Notes: a model not told the origin generated them from the letters alone. Shown: positions 26,999 to 36,235, counted from the first letter of the stretch. The stretch is 64,000 bases of DNA from Flavobacterium sp. WC2421 (GCF_040822115.1 NZ_CP162004.1:2604001-2668000); one strand, 5' to 3'. Made by a program: numbers and translations.

Positions 26999-27373
26999 CT
27001 ATTTAGAAATAATCATTCCCTTTAATGACCAAAGAATTGCTAACACCTCTTTTTTTGAATCTTCATCAATATTATGTTTATCTAAAACACGAAAGATATC
27101 CTCCATGACATGCATGTACTCTCCTCGATTTACATTCATGCCAGTGTGGGCTGTACTCATATCTTTGCCACTATAAGTTGCGGGACCTCCGCTACCTGCG
27201 CTAAAAAATTCAATAGTGTGCTTTTTAATGTTTGCCAATTCTTCTGGATGGTCCCTAAAGGGTATAAATCGAGCATTTATTGCAGGATTATTCATGTGTT
27301 CTTCAACCACATCATTGACAATTTGTGTAATTCCAGAATTTCCTCCTAAGCGATCGTAAAGTAAAGTCGTCAT
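26999..27373 (-). CDS. Group 1 truncated hemoglobin
   Basis: 124 residues from the start at 27373 (MTTLLYDRLGGNSGITQIV), which fits the family better than an upstream start that adds 11 residues. The shortened globin fold is recognised by YDRLGG, FSAGSGGPATYSGKDMSTAH and the candidate proximal histidine in AHTGMNV. Truncated hemoglobins bind oxygen or nitric oxide and often detoxify NO. No reductase gene sits beside it. Confidence 0.9.
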   Translation of the reverse strand: MTTLLYDRLGGNSGITQIVNDVVEEHMNNPAINARFIPFRDHPEELANIKKHTIEFFSAGSGGPATYSGKDMSTAHTGMNVNRGEYMHVMEDIFRVLDKHNIDEDSKKEVLAILWSLKGMIISK

Positions 27374-27543
27374 AATAGTATTTTTTATGATTAAACAATA
27401 GAACAATAGTAGTTTTGATATTTGAAATAAGATAGTAGTATTCTTGGGGAGAAGTTAAAGCGCTATTTTAGCTTTACTAAGTTACTCATTTTTTTAAGTA
27501 ATAGAGTATTTTAAATAAAAATATAATTATAGAATTCTGATAA

Positions 27544-27675
27544 TTAATTATTTAACTGTTGTAGTGCTATTTTTATTTCGGTTGTAGGCCTATGGCATAC
27601 TTTATCTTTACAAATATAAATAGTGGTCTGTTTTGGGGTTAATTTCTCCTCTAATAATGCTAATTGAAATAGAAC
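27544..27675 (-). pseudogene. C-terminal remnant of a DUF255 (YyaL-type) protein
   Basis: Between the hemoglobin and hibernation factor genes a minus-strand frame of about 43 codons reads through ALLEEKLTPKQTTIYICKDK and VCHRPTTEIKIALQQLNN to a TAA at 27544-27546. The segment TTIYICKDKVCHRPT resembles the C-terminal end of thioredoxin-domain DUF255 proteins (usually about 670 residues), where a T-x-Y-x-C...C-x-x-P pattern is typical. Nothing else of such a gene is present, because the frame runs into the hibernation factor gene. It is probably the relic of a deletion, but the match is short. Confidence 0.5.
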
Positions 27676-27974
27676 TAATGCAATTGTCTTTCACTCTTGC
27701 GTTTGTTTAATTGTACAGTTAAATCTTTTATGGTTTCTGCTACTGCAGCTTCTAAAGTTTCCTCGTTAGAAGAGGCAAAAATTGGAGGTCCAGGACAGCT
27801 AATAGTAACATCGCACAATTTCCCTTTTCCATTTGTGTCTTTTTCCTCTTTGAAAAATACTTTTGCTCGAATAATCCAGTCAAAGTGTTTGTATAATTGG
27901 TCCAGTTTTTCCAATACAAGATTTTCTGCAATTTTGTTTTTTTCTGTATTAACAAATTGAATCGTAGTTTCCAT
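27675..27974 (-). CDS. Short ribosome hibernation promoting factor (HPF/RaiA family)
   Basis: 99 residues covering one RaiA-type beta-alpha-beta-beta-beta-alpha domain: METTIQFVNTEKNKIAENLV, LDQLYKHFDWIIRAKVFFKE, and a C-terminal helix ending in IKDLTVQLNKRKSE with the basic patch expected for rRNA contact. It is the short form without the dimerising tail. Such proteins bind the 30S subunit and stop translation in stationary phase. Its 3' end abuts the DUF255 remnant. Confidence 0.9.
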   Translation of the reverse strand: METTIQFVNTEKNKIAENLVLEKLDQLYKHFDWIIRAKVFFKEEKDTNGKGKLCDVTISCPGPPIFASSNEETLEAAVAETIKDLTVQLNKRKSERQLH

Positions 27975-28188
27975 ACTATTTATTTTTAGGATTAAACAAT
28001 AAAATTAATAGGTATTGAGGCAAAACAAACGGAATAATTACAGATGTGTTTTTAGTTGTATTTGAAAAAAGGTTTTGCCTTTAAATGTAGTATTCAAATT
28101 TACGATTTTAATTTGCAGAAATAAAGGATATAACACTTTAATACGCTAATAATAAGTGGATTTTCATGTTTTTGGTAATGATCAAAAA

Positions 28189-28221
28189 AAGAACCACAAC
28201 GTTTATAGTTGTGGTTTCTTA
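28189..28221 (-). terminator. Hairpin terminator after the NIPSNAP gene
   Basis: AACCACAAC (28192-28200) and GTTGTGGTT (28208-28216) form a 9 bp stem. An A-run to its left gives a U-tract on the minus-strand transcript. It ends the gene whose stop is at 28248. Confidence 0.8.
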
Positions 28222-28247
28222 CTATTGATTTATCAATAGGCTTATCC

Positions 28248-29042
28248 TTAATAATCAGAATACTCTGTTGGATATAAAAAGGTAATATCCATATGGGATA
28301 TATTATTTTTGTACTTTTCCATAGCTATCAATTCTTTCCATTCTGGTGATGCTGAAAAAGCTTTCCAGTGGGCATCACGACTTTCTTGATCTGCAAAAGT
28401 GGTCATGTACATCAAGTTGGGCATCTTGGCTCCTGAAAGTACTTGGCCATAAAAAACAGCATTAAATTGAAGGCGGTTAAAAAGTTTAACTTCACCACCA
28501 GCATTAAACATGTCCACTTTATTGGCATGAATAGCTTCAGTAGGAGATTCGTAACTTCTTAATTCATACACTCGTTTGTCTCTAGGACTGTCAAGTGCTG
28601 GAGTAATTAAAAAAGGGTGATCTGTAAAAGCTTTTAATAAAACTGATTCAATGCGTAGGTAAGGGGTCTGCTTATAATTGGCATTTAAATAGGCTGCTCC
28701 CGCCGATAAATAGATTTTGTCTTTGGATAATTTCTCATCAAGATTTAGAAATTGATCCATTGATTTAAAAGGAATTACGACAATTATTTTTTTTAGGGTA
28801 TCTGTATCAGTAGCATTTGCTTTCGGTTTAAAAACGCCAATATTCTTAATTCCCAGTCTTTTTAAACCAGGCAAATAGGCTTCTTTCAAGAATTTATCGG
28901 TAGCTTGAACTTGCTCATCTGAATGTAAGATATACGTTTTGAGCTGGTAGAATTCTCGTGATTGGTTTGTTTTGTTAATTGATTTAAAACTTGTTATTGC
29001 AAAAGCAAGAACCACAAGAAATAGTATTTTGGTTGTTTTCAT
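28248..29042 (-). CDS. NIPSNAP-family exported protein
   Basis: 264 residues with a signal peptide (MKTTKILFLVVLAFAITSFK). Two NIPSNAP-type ferredoxin-like domains follow: the first begins at REFYQLKTYILHSDEQVQAT and the second at KRVYELRSYESPTEAIHANK. The second has the family's typical WKAFSASPEWKEL near the end. The biochemical role of these domains is not settled. A single gene followed by a strong terminator. Confidence 0.88.
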   Translation of the reverse strand: MKTTKILFLVVLAFAITSFKSINKTNQSREFYQLKTYILHSDEQVQATDKFLKEAYLPGLKRLGIKNIGVFKPKANATDTDTLKKIIVVIPFKSMDQFLNLDEKLSKDKIYLSAGAAYLNANYKQTPYLRIESVLLKAFTDHPFLITPALDSPRDKRVYELRSYESPTEAIHANKVDMFNAGGEVKLFNRLQFNAVFYGQVLSGAKMPNLMYMTTFADQESRDAHWKAFSASPEWKELIAMEKYKNNISHMDITFLYPTEYSDY

Positions 29043-29106
29043 AATAAATTTGATTAATTTTTAAACGGTATTATTTTTTAGTAATAGAATAGTATGAGGA
29101 TTCTTT

Positions 29107-29796
29107 TCAGCTTAAAGCAAATTTTACAGCAGCAGCCGAATGTATTATTGCGGTGTCAAAAACAGGAACAGTGACATCTTCTTGTTGAATTAACAATGGA
29201 ATTTCAGTACACCCTAGAATAATTCCTTCAGCACCATTTTCTATTAATTTATTGATAATAGCAATGTAGCGCTTTTTAGAATTGGGGTTAATGATACCTT
29301 TTCCCAATTCATTGTAAATGATATCCTGAATAAAATCTCGATCTTCCGCATCTGGGATAATAGCTTCAATATTTTGGTCGTTGAGTTTTGAACTAAAAAA
29401 ATTAAGTTCCATGGTGAACTTAGTACCTAGAAGTCCCACTTTGGATAAATGGTGTTTTTTTATTTTTTTTGCCGTTTCAGTAGCAATATGGATAACGGGA
29501 ATGTTTATTTTTTGCTCAATTCGGTCCGCAAGGAGGTGCATTGTATTTGCACATAAAAGAATCGCTTCCGCACCGCTTTGTTGTAAGTTTTCACATGCTT
29601 CGGATAGCATGATAAAAGTTGATTCCCAATCGTTATTATTGTTGTTTCTTACAATATCGGCATAGTTAAAGGAATGGATGATGCATTTGGCAAAATTGAT
29701 ACCACCCAGTTCTTTGTTAATGCCTTCATTTATAAGTTTATAATAATCAGCAGTTGAAACCCAGCTAATTCCACCGATAAGACCTAATGTTTTCAT
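29107..29796 (-). CDS. Aspartate/glutamate racemase family protein
   Basis: 229 residues. The start MKTLGLIGGISWVSTADYYK is typical of the Asp/Glu racemase (YgeA/RacX-like) family. The two catalytic cysteines are in LLCANTMHLLAD (about residue 82) and LGCTEIPLLI (about residue 195), so it should be catalytically competent. The substrate could be aspartate, glutamate or another amino acid. Cytosolic, and apparently transcribed alone. Confidence 0.92.
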   Translation of the reverse strand: MKTLGLIGGISWVSTADYYKLINEGINKELGGINFAKCIIHSFNYADIVRNNNNNDWESTFIMLSEACENLQQSGAEAILLCANTMHLLADRIEQKINIPVIHIATETAKKIKKHHLSKVGLLGTKFTMELNFFSSKLNDQNIEAIIPDAEDRDFIQDIIYNELGKGIINPNSKKRYIAIINKLIENGAEGIILGCTEIPLLIQQEDVTVPVFDTAIIHSAAAVKFALS

Positions 29797-29867
29797 CTCT
29801 TTTAGTTATATTTTATTATCCCTTTTCATAAATCAGGACTTGAGTTGTTTTTTTATAAAAGTATAAA

Positions 29868-29898
29868 AAAAACTATAACTTTTTGGGTTATAGTTTTT
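29868..29898 (-). terminator. Hairpin terminator after the repeat lipoprotein gene
   Basis: AAACTATAAC (29870-29879) and GTTATAGTTT (29887-29896) form a 10 bp stem, with A-runs on the left that become a U-tract on the minus strand. It follows the gene ending at 29917. Confidence 0.75.
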
Positions 29899-29916
29899 GG
29901 GTAATTTTTTATGGTT

Positions 29917-30474
29917 TTATTCTAAAATTTTTCTAACAGTTAGGTGGTTTTCTTCCCCCATTTTCCATAATTCCCCAAATAAATTAACCGTTTCTCCAAT
30001 TTTAAATAAGCGATATTTTTCGGGACTTCCTAGATTTGGAATACTGATTGTAGCAAAATAAAGCAGTCCATTTGTTGTTTTTATTTTGGCTGTATAGCCA
30101 TCTTTTCCTCTTTCGATACTTTGAATTATACCAGTGATTTTTGCTTCGGCGCTATCTTTCTTTTTTAGTTCAAGTATTTCTTCAACTTTAATGTGTTTTT
30201 CTGTTCCCATTTTCCAAACTTCCCCTTTTACAACTATAGTATCCCCAACGGATGCTTGTTTGAATAAATGTGGATTACTCAAATTGGGAATGCTAATTGT
30301 TCCCAGATACATTTTGTTTCTTTCGTTTTTAATTGTCGCTGTGTATCCGTCTTTTCCAGATTGAATATCTGTGATTTTACCACTAACAGTCGCTGTTTTT
30401 ACTGTTGAGCATGACCCCAAACTTACTAGGATAATAAGGCTTAAAATTCGTTTTTTTATTGAGAATATTTTCAT
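29917..30474 (-). CDS. Lipoprotein with two tandem copies of a beta-rich domain
   Basis: 185 residues. The signal IILVSLGSCS gives a lipoprotein. The mature protein is an internal duplication: VSGKITDIQSGKDGYTATIK, LGTISIPNLSNPHLFKQASV and VVKGEVWKMGTEKHIKVEEI in the first half match ITGIIQSIERGKDGYTAKIK, FATISIPNLGSPEKYRLFKI and LFGELWKMGEENHLTVRKIL in the second. The strand pattern suggests an OB-like fold. Function unknown. It is probably in the periplasm or on the outer membrane. Confidence 0.8.
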   Translation of the reverse strand: MKIFSIKKRILSLIILVSLGSCSTVKTATVSGKITDIQSGKDGYTATIKNERNKMYLGTISIPNLSNPHLFKQASVGDTIVVKGEVWKMGTEKHIKVEEILELKKKDSAEAKITGIIQSIERGKDGYTAKIKTTNGLLYFATISIPNLGSPEKYRLFKIGETVNLFGELWKMGEENHLTVRKILE

Positions 30475-30555
30475 GTTTCTATTTTTAATAACTATGTAAT
30501 AAACGATAAAGATATGATTTGTTATTAGAAATAGGATCTACTATTAGAAATGTAT

Positions 30556-31476
30556 TTAATTGAATGAACTTCGATACTCCAAAGGGGAAACATTGGTTCT
30601 GTTTTTGAATAATTTACTAAAAGACTGTGGATATTCATAACCCAATAGGTATGCAATTTCACTAACGGATAAAGAGGTTGTAGTCAAGATTTCTTTGGCT
30701 TTTTCAATTAACTTATCTTGGATGTGTTGTTGCGTACTTTGTCCTGTAAGAGAACGAAGCATATCACTTAAATAATTGGGTGAAACATGCAATTGCTCTG
30801 AGATGTATTGAACAGTTGGAAGGCCTAATTCGGCTACTTTATTAGTGTTAAAATAATCGGTAAGTAGTTTTTCCAGTGCAGTCAATAGGTCATTACTAGC
30901 ATTTTTACGGGTGATAAACTGACGGTTATAAAATCTGTTGGAATAATTAAGCAATAATTCAATTTGTGAGATTATCACATCCTGACTAAAACCATCAATT
31001 ACAGAACAATATTCAATATAAATACTTTGCATAATATCAGTAATCATTATTTCTTCTTCATCCGAAAGGTGTAACGCTTCATGTGTGGCATAAGAGAAAA
31101 AACCAAAGTCTTTAATGTTTTTTGCCAAAGAATAATTTTGAATAAAATCGGGATGTATAACTAACCATCTGCCGGATAAAACAATATCTTCTTTAACAGC
31201 GGTAGATATTACCTGACCTGGAGAAAAAAAAGTCATTATACCTTCGTCAAAATCGTAATAATTTTGTCCGTATTTCAATTTACCTTTAAAATCATTTTTG
31301 GTACAAACCGAATAAAAATTGTAAATAAAATTATTTATTTTATCATCAAAATCACATTTAATTTCATTCAAATTAATAACGGATACTAAAGGGTGCTTTG
31401 GTTTAGGTAATTCTAATAAACGATGCAACTCAGAAATGGAATTGATCACATGCGGAGCATTAGTTTCTTTTTTCAT
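30556..31476 (-). CDS. AraC-family transcriptional regulator
   Basis: About 306 residues from the start at 31476 (MKKETNAPHVINSISELHRL). An upstream ATG at 31509 would add 11 hydrophobic residues. The C-terminal AraC domain is clear (SVSEIAYLLGYEYPQSFSKL, RTNVSPLEYRSSF). The N-terminal part is the cupin-like sensor seen in the cassette copy at 634-1536, to which the whole protein is closely related. It lies downstream of, and co-oriented with, the aldo/keto reductase and may regulate it. Confidence 0.9.
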   Translation of the reverse strand: MKKETNAPHVINSISELHRLLELPKPKHPLVSVINLNEIKCDFDDKINNFIYNFYSVCTKNDFKGKLKYGQNYYDFDEGIMTFFSPGQVISTAVKEDIVLSGRWLVIHPDFIQNYSLAKNIKDFGFFSYATHEALHLSDEEEIMITDIMQSIYIEYCSVIDGFSQDVIISQIELLLNYSNRFYNRQFITRKNASNDLLTALEKLLTDYFNTNKVAELGLPTVQYISEQLHVSPNYLSDMLRSLTGQSTQQHIQDKLIEKAKEILTTTSLSVSEIAYLLGYEYPQSFSKLFKNRTNVSPLEYRSSFN

Positions 31477-31544
31477 GGTACGAATTATAAATACAATAGG
31501 AAAAACCAATGGTCAAGATAGTTTTTCCTACTGTATAATTTGTT

Positions 31545-32555
31545 TTATTGATCGATGGCTTGCATGTTTGCAGCGTCATAACGAGCGCCGGTTATGGTTC
31601 CTAAAGGGATGGTAGTTTCTAAACGGTTTATTTCTTCAGTGCTTAATTTAATTTCTGCTGCGGCATTATTTTCTTCAATATATTTCACTCGTTTTGTTCC
31701 TGGTATGGGTATTATCCCTTTTGAAACAATCCAAGCAATAGCCAATTGCGAAGGTGTAATTTCTTTTTCATTGGCCAATGTTTTTATTTCATTTACCAAC
31801 GTAATGTTTTTGTAAAATTGTTCGCCTTGAAAACGAGGTAAACTTTTTCTAAAATCATTTTCAGGAAAATCATCAATGCTTTTAATATCCCCAGATAAAA
31901 AACCTCTACCTAACGGAGAGTAAGCTACAAACCCAATTCCAAGGTCTCGAATTGTTTTTAGAATCCCAGCTTCTTCAATGCCACGCTCAAACAAAGAATA
32001 TTCAGTTTGTACTGCGGTTAAAGGATAAACATTGTGTGCTTTTTTGATGGTTTCTGATGAAACTTCTGAAAGACCAATATGACCAATTTTCCCTTCTTTT
32101 ACTAACTCAGCCATTGCCTGAACCGTTTCTTCAATTGGCGTATTCGGATCTAAACGGTGCAAGTAATACAAATCAATATAATCAGTTCCTAAGTTTTTAA
32201 GGGAACGTTCTACTGCTTTTTTTACATAATCCTTTTTACCATTGAATTGCCAAGTCAGTTGCTCATTGTCATCGATTTCATAGCCAAATTTAGTAGCAAT
32301 AGTATATTGGTTTCTATTTCCTTTGATCGCTTTGGCGACAAGCCTTTCATTTAATAATGGGCCATATAAATCAGCAGTATCTAAAAAGTTATATCCTAGT
32401 TCTAGTGAGCGGTGAATGGTAGCTATAGATTCAGCTTCATCCGCTTTTCCATAAATATCCATTCCTGCAATTTGGGTCATTCCCATACAACCTAATCCTA
32501 CTTTTGGAACATAAAGTCCTTGACTTCCCAGTTCGATTTTTTTATTGGTATTCAT
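31545..32555 (-). CDS. Aldo/keto reductase
   Basis: 336 residues with the TIM-barrel AKR signatures: YNFLDTADLYGP holding the catalytic Asp and Tyr, IATKFGYE with the Lys, and LYYLHRLDPNTPIEE with the His. IPIPGTKRVKYIEEN near the C-terminus is the NADPH-binding region. It resembles the YakC/AKR13-type enzymes that reduce aldehydes and ketones with NADPH. The gene lies 68 bp upstream of the AraC gene on the same strand. Confidence 0.94.
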   Translation of the reverse strand: MNTNKKIELGSQGLYVPKVGLGCMGMTQIAGMDIYGKADEAESIATIHRSLELGYNFLDTADLYGPLLNERLVAKAIKGNRNQYTIATKFGYEIDDNEQLTWQFNGKKDYVKKAVERSLKNLGTDYIDLYYLHRLDPNTPIEETVQAMAELVKEGKIGHIGLSEVSSETIKKAHNVYPLTAVQTEYSLFERGIEEAGILKTIRDLGIGFVAYSPLGRGFLSGDIKSIDDFPENDFRKSLPRFQGEQFYKNITLVNEIKTLANEKEITPSQLAIAWIVSKGIIPIPGTKRVKYIEENNAAAEIKLSTEEINRLETTIPLGTITGARYDAANMQAIDQ

Positions 32556-32681
32556 ACTTTTTATTTAATTGTTTAATTAACAATACAAATGTCAGTCGAA
32601 TACTAAATTTATAATTATCCCAATCTCTAATAATTGTATCCAAAATGAGAATCAAGGATAATTATTTGTTTCAAATCTCTT

Positions 32682-33119
32682 TTAAAGGCTTACAAAATCA
32701 TCACTTTTAGGAAAACTACTTAACGCTTTCACAGCCATTTCTGGAGTTGGGTTGGCAATTTTTCTAAGTTTAGTATCCATCCATGCTCCATCAACTGTAA
32801 TTGTAGCACATATTTGGCTTTCTTCATTCATGAATTCATGAACAATGGACCAGCGAGAAGCATCTGCTTTCATTTTGGATACTTTAGTTTGCATAAAGAT
32901 GATATCAGAAAGTTTGATTTCTTTTCTAAAAACGCATTCTTCTCTAAAGAGAATTGGTCCAAAATGATTGGTTTGTAATACTTTCATGGTCAAGCCAAGG
33001 TTTTCCAAAATCTCAATACGATGTTGTGCTCCAAAATCATAATATGCACTATGACGAACATGAAAATTAGGATCTAAATCAGACCAACGAAAGGATAATT
33101 GTTTTCTAAAAGATGTCAT
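32682..33119 (-). CDS. Acyl-CoA thioesterase, hotdog fold
   Basis: 145 residues, one 4HBT-type hotdog domain: SFRWSDLDPNFHVRHSAYYD holds the conserved D-x-N-x-H-V pattern at the start of the long helix, followed by IEILENLGLTMKVLQ. These enzymes hydrolyse acyl-CoA thioesters. An ATT triplet tract lies just upstream of its start codon. Confidence 0.85.
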   Translation of the reverse strand: MTSFRKQLSFRWSDLDPNFHVRHSAYYDFGAQHRIEILENLGLTMKVLQTNHFGPILFREECVFRKEIKLSDIIFMQTKVSKMKADASRWSIVHEFMNEESQICATITVDGAWMDTKLRKIANPTPEMAVKALSSFPKSDDFVSL

Positions 33120-33131
33120 AAATTATTTTAC

Positions 33132-33162
<31 letters not shown>

Positions 33163-33206
33163 TAAAAAGGATACTCCAACACAATTAAATTATTTTTTTT
33201 CCAAAA

Positions 33207-33578
33207 TTATTTTTCAGCTTTAAATGCGCCAAAATGCCATAGAATACCCGATGGATCATGTAGGTAACATTCACTTCCCCATAGTTGCTCACGTATTGGG
33301 ATTAATTTTACACCAATGTATTTAGCAGTAAGATCAAGTGCTAATAGGTTATTGTAAAATTGCGGAACATCTTCTACCTCCATAAAAATCATGGTGTTGT
33401 CAACCCAATCTTTGACATAAGCATCCTGTAAATAGAACCCTAAATTATCCAATTTGAAATAGGACATATTAGTAGCTAAAATAATCTCTTGAAATCCGAG
33501 GTCTTGATAGAATTGACGCGATATGGCATAGTTTTTTGCTCCTATGAATGGACGAATAGATTTGCCTTTATGTTCCAT
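33207..33578 (-). CDS. Glyoxalase/bleomycin resistance-like protein
   Basis: 123 residues from the start at 33578 (MEHKGKSIRPFIGAKNYAIS). The longer frame to 33641 overlaps the neighbouring hydrolase and adds a lysine-rich leader that looks non-coding. The VOC fold is seen in YAISRQFYQDLGFQ and in YLHDPSGILWHFGAFK at the end. Metal ligands of true glyoxalase I are not all evident, so the role is open. Confidence 0.8.
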   Translation of the reverse strand: MEHKGKSIRPFIGAKNYAISRQFYQDLGFQEIILATNMSYFKLDNLGFYLQDAYVKDWVDNTMIFMEVEDVPQFYNNLLALDLTAKYIGVKLIPIREQLWGSECYLHDPSGILWHFGAFKAEK

Positions 33579-33606
33579 ATTGATGGTATTATTACTTTGC
33601 ACTTTC

Positions 33607-35076
33607 TTATTTTGTGATTTCTTCCAGCACTTTTTTTCCATTTTGATTATTAGGATCCAATTCTACTGATTTTTTATAATTTAAAATGGCACCTTTTTTA
33701 TCACCGTCTTTTAAATAGGCTTCTCCTAAACTATCATATGTATTTCCTGATTTTGGAAATGATTCAACATTGAGTTTAAAAATAGCGATGGCTTCTTTTA
33801 CTTTTCCCGTTTGTAAAAATTGGTATCCTTCATTATTCATTTCACTTTCATTTAGGGCATAGGTATCTGATTTTTTATTTTCGTTAAAAAAAGTAAGTCC
33901 AGATACAATTCCCCTTTCTAAAATAATAGCTACGAGCTCGCTCGCCAATGATTTTTTAGGTAAACTATATGGCGTATTGTAAAGTATGTTTCTAATGGCT
34001 GTACTTATTTCGTTTAACTTTGCACCGCCCGTATTGTTTAGTAAAACAACTAAATTTTTATCAGATGGAATTCGAGAAACTATAGTGTTAAAGCCATTTA
34101 TTCCACCGCTATGCTCCACCACCGTTAAGCTGTCTTTACTTTCGCCATTAGGCACCTTATTGATAAACCAACCATAACCATAAAACCCTGGTCCTGCGGG
34201 GATATAAGAATTAAATAATAGCTCTCGGTTTTTTGTTGAAAGTAACTGTTCTGTATATAATGCTTGATCCCATAAATAGAGATCCTCAACTGTTGAATAT
34301 AAGGAACCCGCAGCGTAAGGGATAGACATATCTAGATAATTGGCATTACTATAGTCTTTCCCTTTTTTCTCATAACCAGATGCTCTGTTTTTTAGAATAG
34401 TTTCTAGGTGATCATATCCTGTATTATTCATTTTAAGTGGTGTGAGAATATTATCTTGTAAACACTGTTCATAGCTTTTTCCAGAAACTTTTTCAATGAT
34501 ATAACCTAATAAAAAATAACCCGAATTACTGTATGCAAATTTTTCACCTGGAGTAAATTCCAATGGCAAATTAGCGAATGTTTTTACAAATGCTTCTGGA
34601 CTGTACAGGTTGATGCTTACTTCTTTTACGAAATTTGGGAACGACGTATAATTTGGAATTCCAGAGGTGTGGGTGAGTAATTGATGAATAGTGATTTGAT
34701 CTCCTGATTTTTTAGGATAATCAGGTAGGTACGTAGTAATAGGAGAGTCCAACTTTATCTTTCCTTGTTCCACTAATTGCAGAATTAGCATGGAAGTAAA
34801 TTGTTTAGTAACGGAACCTAATCTATGCTTTGTGTCCGTTTGATTGGGAATATTCCATTCCATATTTGCCATTCCAAATCCTTTTTTATAAATCACTTTG
34901 CCTCCATCGGCCACTAGCACGGAACCATTAAACTGCCCGTAACCCGAATATAAACTCATTAATTGATCGATTTTTTCGGCTTTAGTTTGTCCATTGGAAA
35001 CTGTTACGGTTGCCAGTTGAACGAAGAGAACAATAAGGAGTGTCTTGCATACAAAGTACTTGGAATGTTGATTCAT
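33607..35076 (-). CDS. Serine beta-lactamase-fold hydrolase with C-terminal TPR
   Basis: 489 residues with a signal peptide ending in TVSNGQ. The beta-lactamase/PBP4-like domain has all three motifs: SVTKQFTS (SxxK), YSNSGYFLLGYIIE (YxN) and HSGGINGF (HxG). Residues from about 410 to 485 form two TPR units (EGYQFLQTGKVKEAIAIFKL, YDSLGEAYLKDGDKKGAILN). The combination is widespread in Bacteroidetes. The enzymes are usually esterases or peptidases of unknown substrate. It is 28 bp upstream of the glyoxalase-like gene and could be co-transcribed with it. Confidence 0.92.
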   Translation of the reverse strand: MNQHSKYFVCKTLLIVLFVQLATVTVSNGQTKAEKIDQLMSLYSGYGQFNGSVLVADGGKVIYKKGFGMANMEWNIPNQTDTKHRLGSVTKQFTSMLILQLVEQGKIKLDSPITTYLPDYPKKSGDQITIHQLLTHTSGIPNYTSFPNFVKEVSINLYSPEAFVKTFANLPLEFTPGEKFAYSNSGYFLLGYIIEKVSGKSYEQCLQDNILTPLKMNNTGYDHLETILKNRASGYEKKGKDYSNANYLDMSIPYAAGSLYSTVEDLYLWDQALYTEQLLSTKNRELLFNSYIPAGPGFYGYGWFINKVPNGESKDSLTVVEHSGGINGFNTIVSRIPSDKNLVVLLNNTGGAKLNEISTAIRNILYNTPYSLPKKSLASELVAIILERGIVSGLTFFNENKKSDTYALNESEMNNEGYQFLQTGKVKEAIAIFKLNVESFPKSGNTYDSLGEAYLKDGDKKGAILNYKKSVELDPNNQNGKKVLEEITK

Positions 35077-35138
35077 GAATGGATAGTTTAAATGATTAAT
35101 TCTTTGATTGATAATTTAATTTGATGATTTAGATTGTA

Positions 35139-35528
35139 TTAAGTAGGAATTTTTTCGATGATAAGTGCATCCCCTGCAGTTGTTAAATAGGTACATGTCA
35201 TTTCAATAATATCAATACGCCACTTAGCAATTCCGCATTGAGCAGCCTGTTGGCAAAAGGTAAAATAATCTGTTTGACCACTTTCATGCTTCACAAGACA
35301 TTCAATAAAACGCTCTTTATTACCAGTGGGTGTGATGTATAATGGTTCGTATTTTTTATCGGTACTTACTTCGTAATCGGTATCGCTGTAATAAACAACT
35401 CTGCTATCGCTTACGATAGTATCATATCCTTTAATCCCTAAATGAATTAATTCTTGAATGTAAATTGCAAAATCAGATTCTGTTTGGACTTTATCGTACG
35501 CTTGTTTGATTTGTTCTAGAGTAAACAT
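35139..35528 (-). CDS. DUF1398 family protein
   Basis: 129 residues. The start MFTLEQIKQAYDKVQTESDF and the middle GIKGYDTIVSDSRVVYYSDT match DUF1398 (YbcV-like), a small cytosolic family with no assigned function. It may contain the catalytic-looking FCQQAAQCGIAKW common to the family. It has an ATT microsatellite directly upstream of the start. Confidence 0.85.
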   Translation of the reverse strand: MFTLEQIKQAYDKVQTESDFAIYIQELIHLGIKGYDTIVSDSRVVYYSDTDYEVSTDKKYEPLYITPTGNKERFIECLVKHESGQTDYFTFCQQAAQCGIAKWRIDIIEMTCTYLTTAGDALIIEKIPT

Positions 35529-35534
35529 ATATTT

Positions 35535-35558
35535 ATTATTATTATTATTATTATTATT
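35535..35558. repeat. ATT triplet microsatellite upstream of the DUF1398 start
   Basis: Eight ATT units, only 6 bp upstream of the start codon at 35528, so the mRNA leader is an AAU repeat. This is the second such tract at a start codon within 2.4 kb. Confidence 0.9.
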
Positions 35559-35681
35559 TAAGTTTTTCTTATTGATGAGATCCTTTTTTATTTTTTTCTC
35601 CTCGCTTTACAATTGATTTATTTCCATGGATAAAGTTAGTCAACTATTTTTAGTACGCAAACAGAAAATGTAAGGCAAAAA

Positions 35682-35712
35682 AAAAGAGAGTTTCATATTG
35701 AAACTCTCTTTT
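35682..35712 (-). terminator. Terminator after the Tyr/Asn-rich exported protein gene
   Basis: AAAAGAGAGTTTC (35682-35694) and GAAACTCTCTTTT (35700-35712) form a 13 bp perfect stem with a 5-base loop. A further A-run on the left gives the U-tract on the minus strand. Confidence 0.9.
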
Positions 35713-35734
35713 GCATTTAAATAAATGTAATGAA

Positions 35735-36235
35735 TTAACGTCTGTTATTGTTTTCGTATTTATCACGCCCGTTTTGGTTGCGATCATTTGAAGCATATCT
35801 ATTGTCTTTCCAATCTTTAGACTTGTTTTTATTATACTCTTTACGATTGTCTTTACGATTCTCTACAAATCTATGATTCTCTCCTCTGTATCCTTCATAA
35901 TATCTAGTTCTGTCATTATTGAAGTTGTTGTACGGTTGGTTTCCATGATAGTCATTCAATGCTACTTTATAACCATTTCTGGTATCATAGTTTCTATATT
36001 GATTAGGTAAGTATCTTGAACGTTCCCAGTTCCCTCTTTCCAAATAAATATATTGATTAGCGCGAACATCGTAATAGGATTGAATGTCTGGCAAATAATA
36101 ATATCCTACAGCTACATTTGCTGAATTTTGATATACAGGGGCAGTCCCTATGTTTAGACTAATTGAAATTTGTGCATTTGATGTGCTTGATACAAGTAGA
36201 ATTATTCCAACGGCAATTAATTTTAAGGTTTTCAT
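35735..36235 (-). CDS. Exported Tyr/Asn/Arg-rich protein of unknown function
   Basis: 166 residues with a signal peptide (MKTLKLIAVGIILLVSSTSN, cut before QIS). The first mature part (ISISLNIGTAPVYQNSANVA, then YYYLPDIQSYYDV) looks folded. From residue 95 the protein is low-complexity and very hydrophilic, dominated by Asn, Arg, Tyr, Asp and Lys (ENRKDNRKEYNKNKSKDWKD). Similar proteins are common in Flavobacteria with no known role. It has its own strong terminator. Confidence 0.78.
   Translation of the reverse strand: MKTLKLIAVGIILLVSSTSNAQISISLNIGTAPVYQNSANVAVGYYYLPDIQSYYDVRANQYIYLERGNWERSRYLPNQYRNYDTRNGYKVALNDYHGNQPYNNFNNDRTRYYEGYRGENHRFVENRKDNRKEYNKNKSKDWKDNRYASNDRNQNGRDKYENNNRR

Noticed and set aside
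33579..33641. Longer start for the glyoxalase-like gene
   Set aside because: Overlaps the hydrolase gene by 35 bp and adds a lysine-rich leader not typical of the fold.
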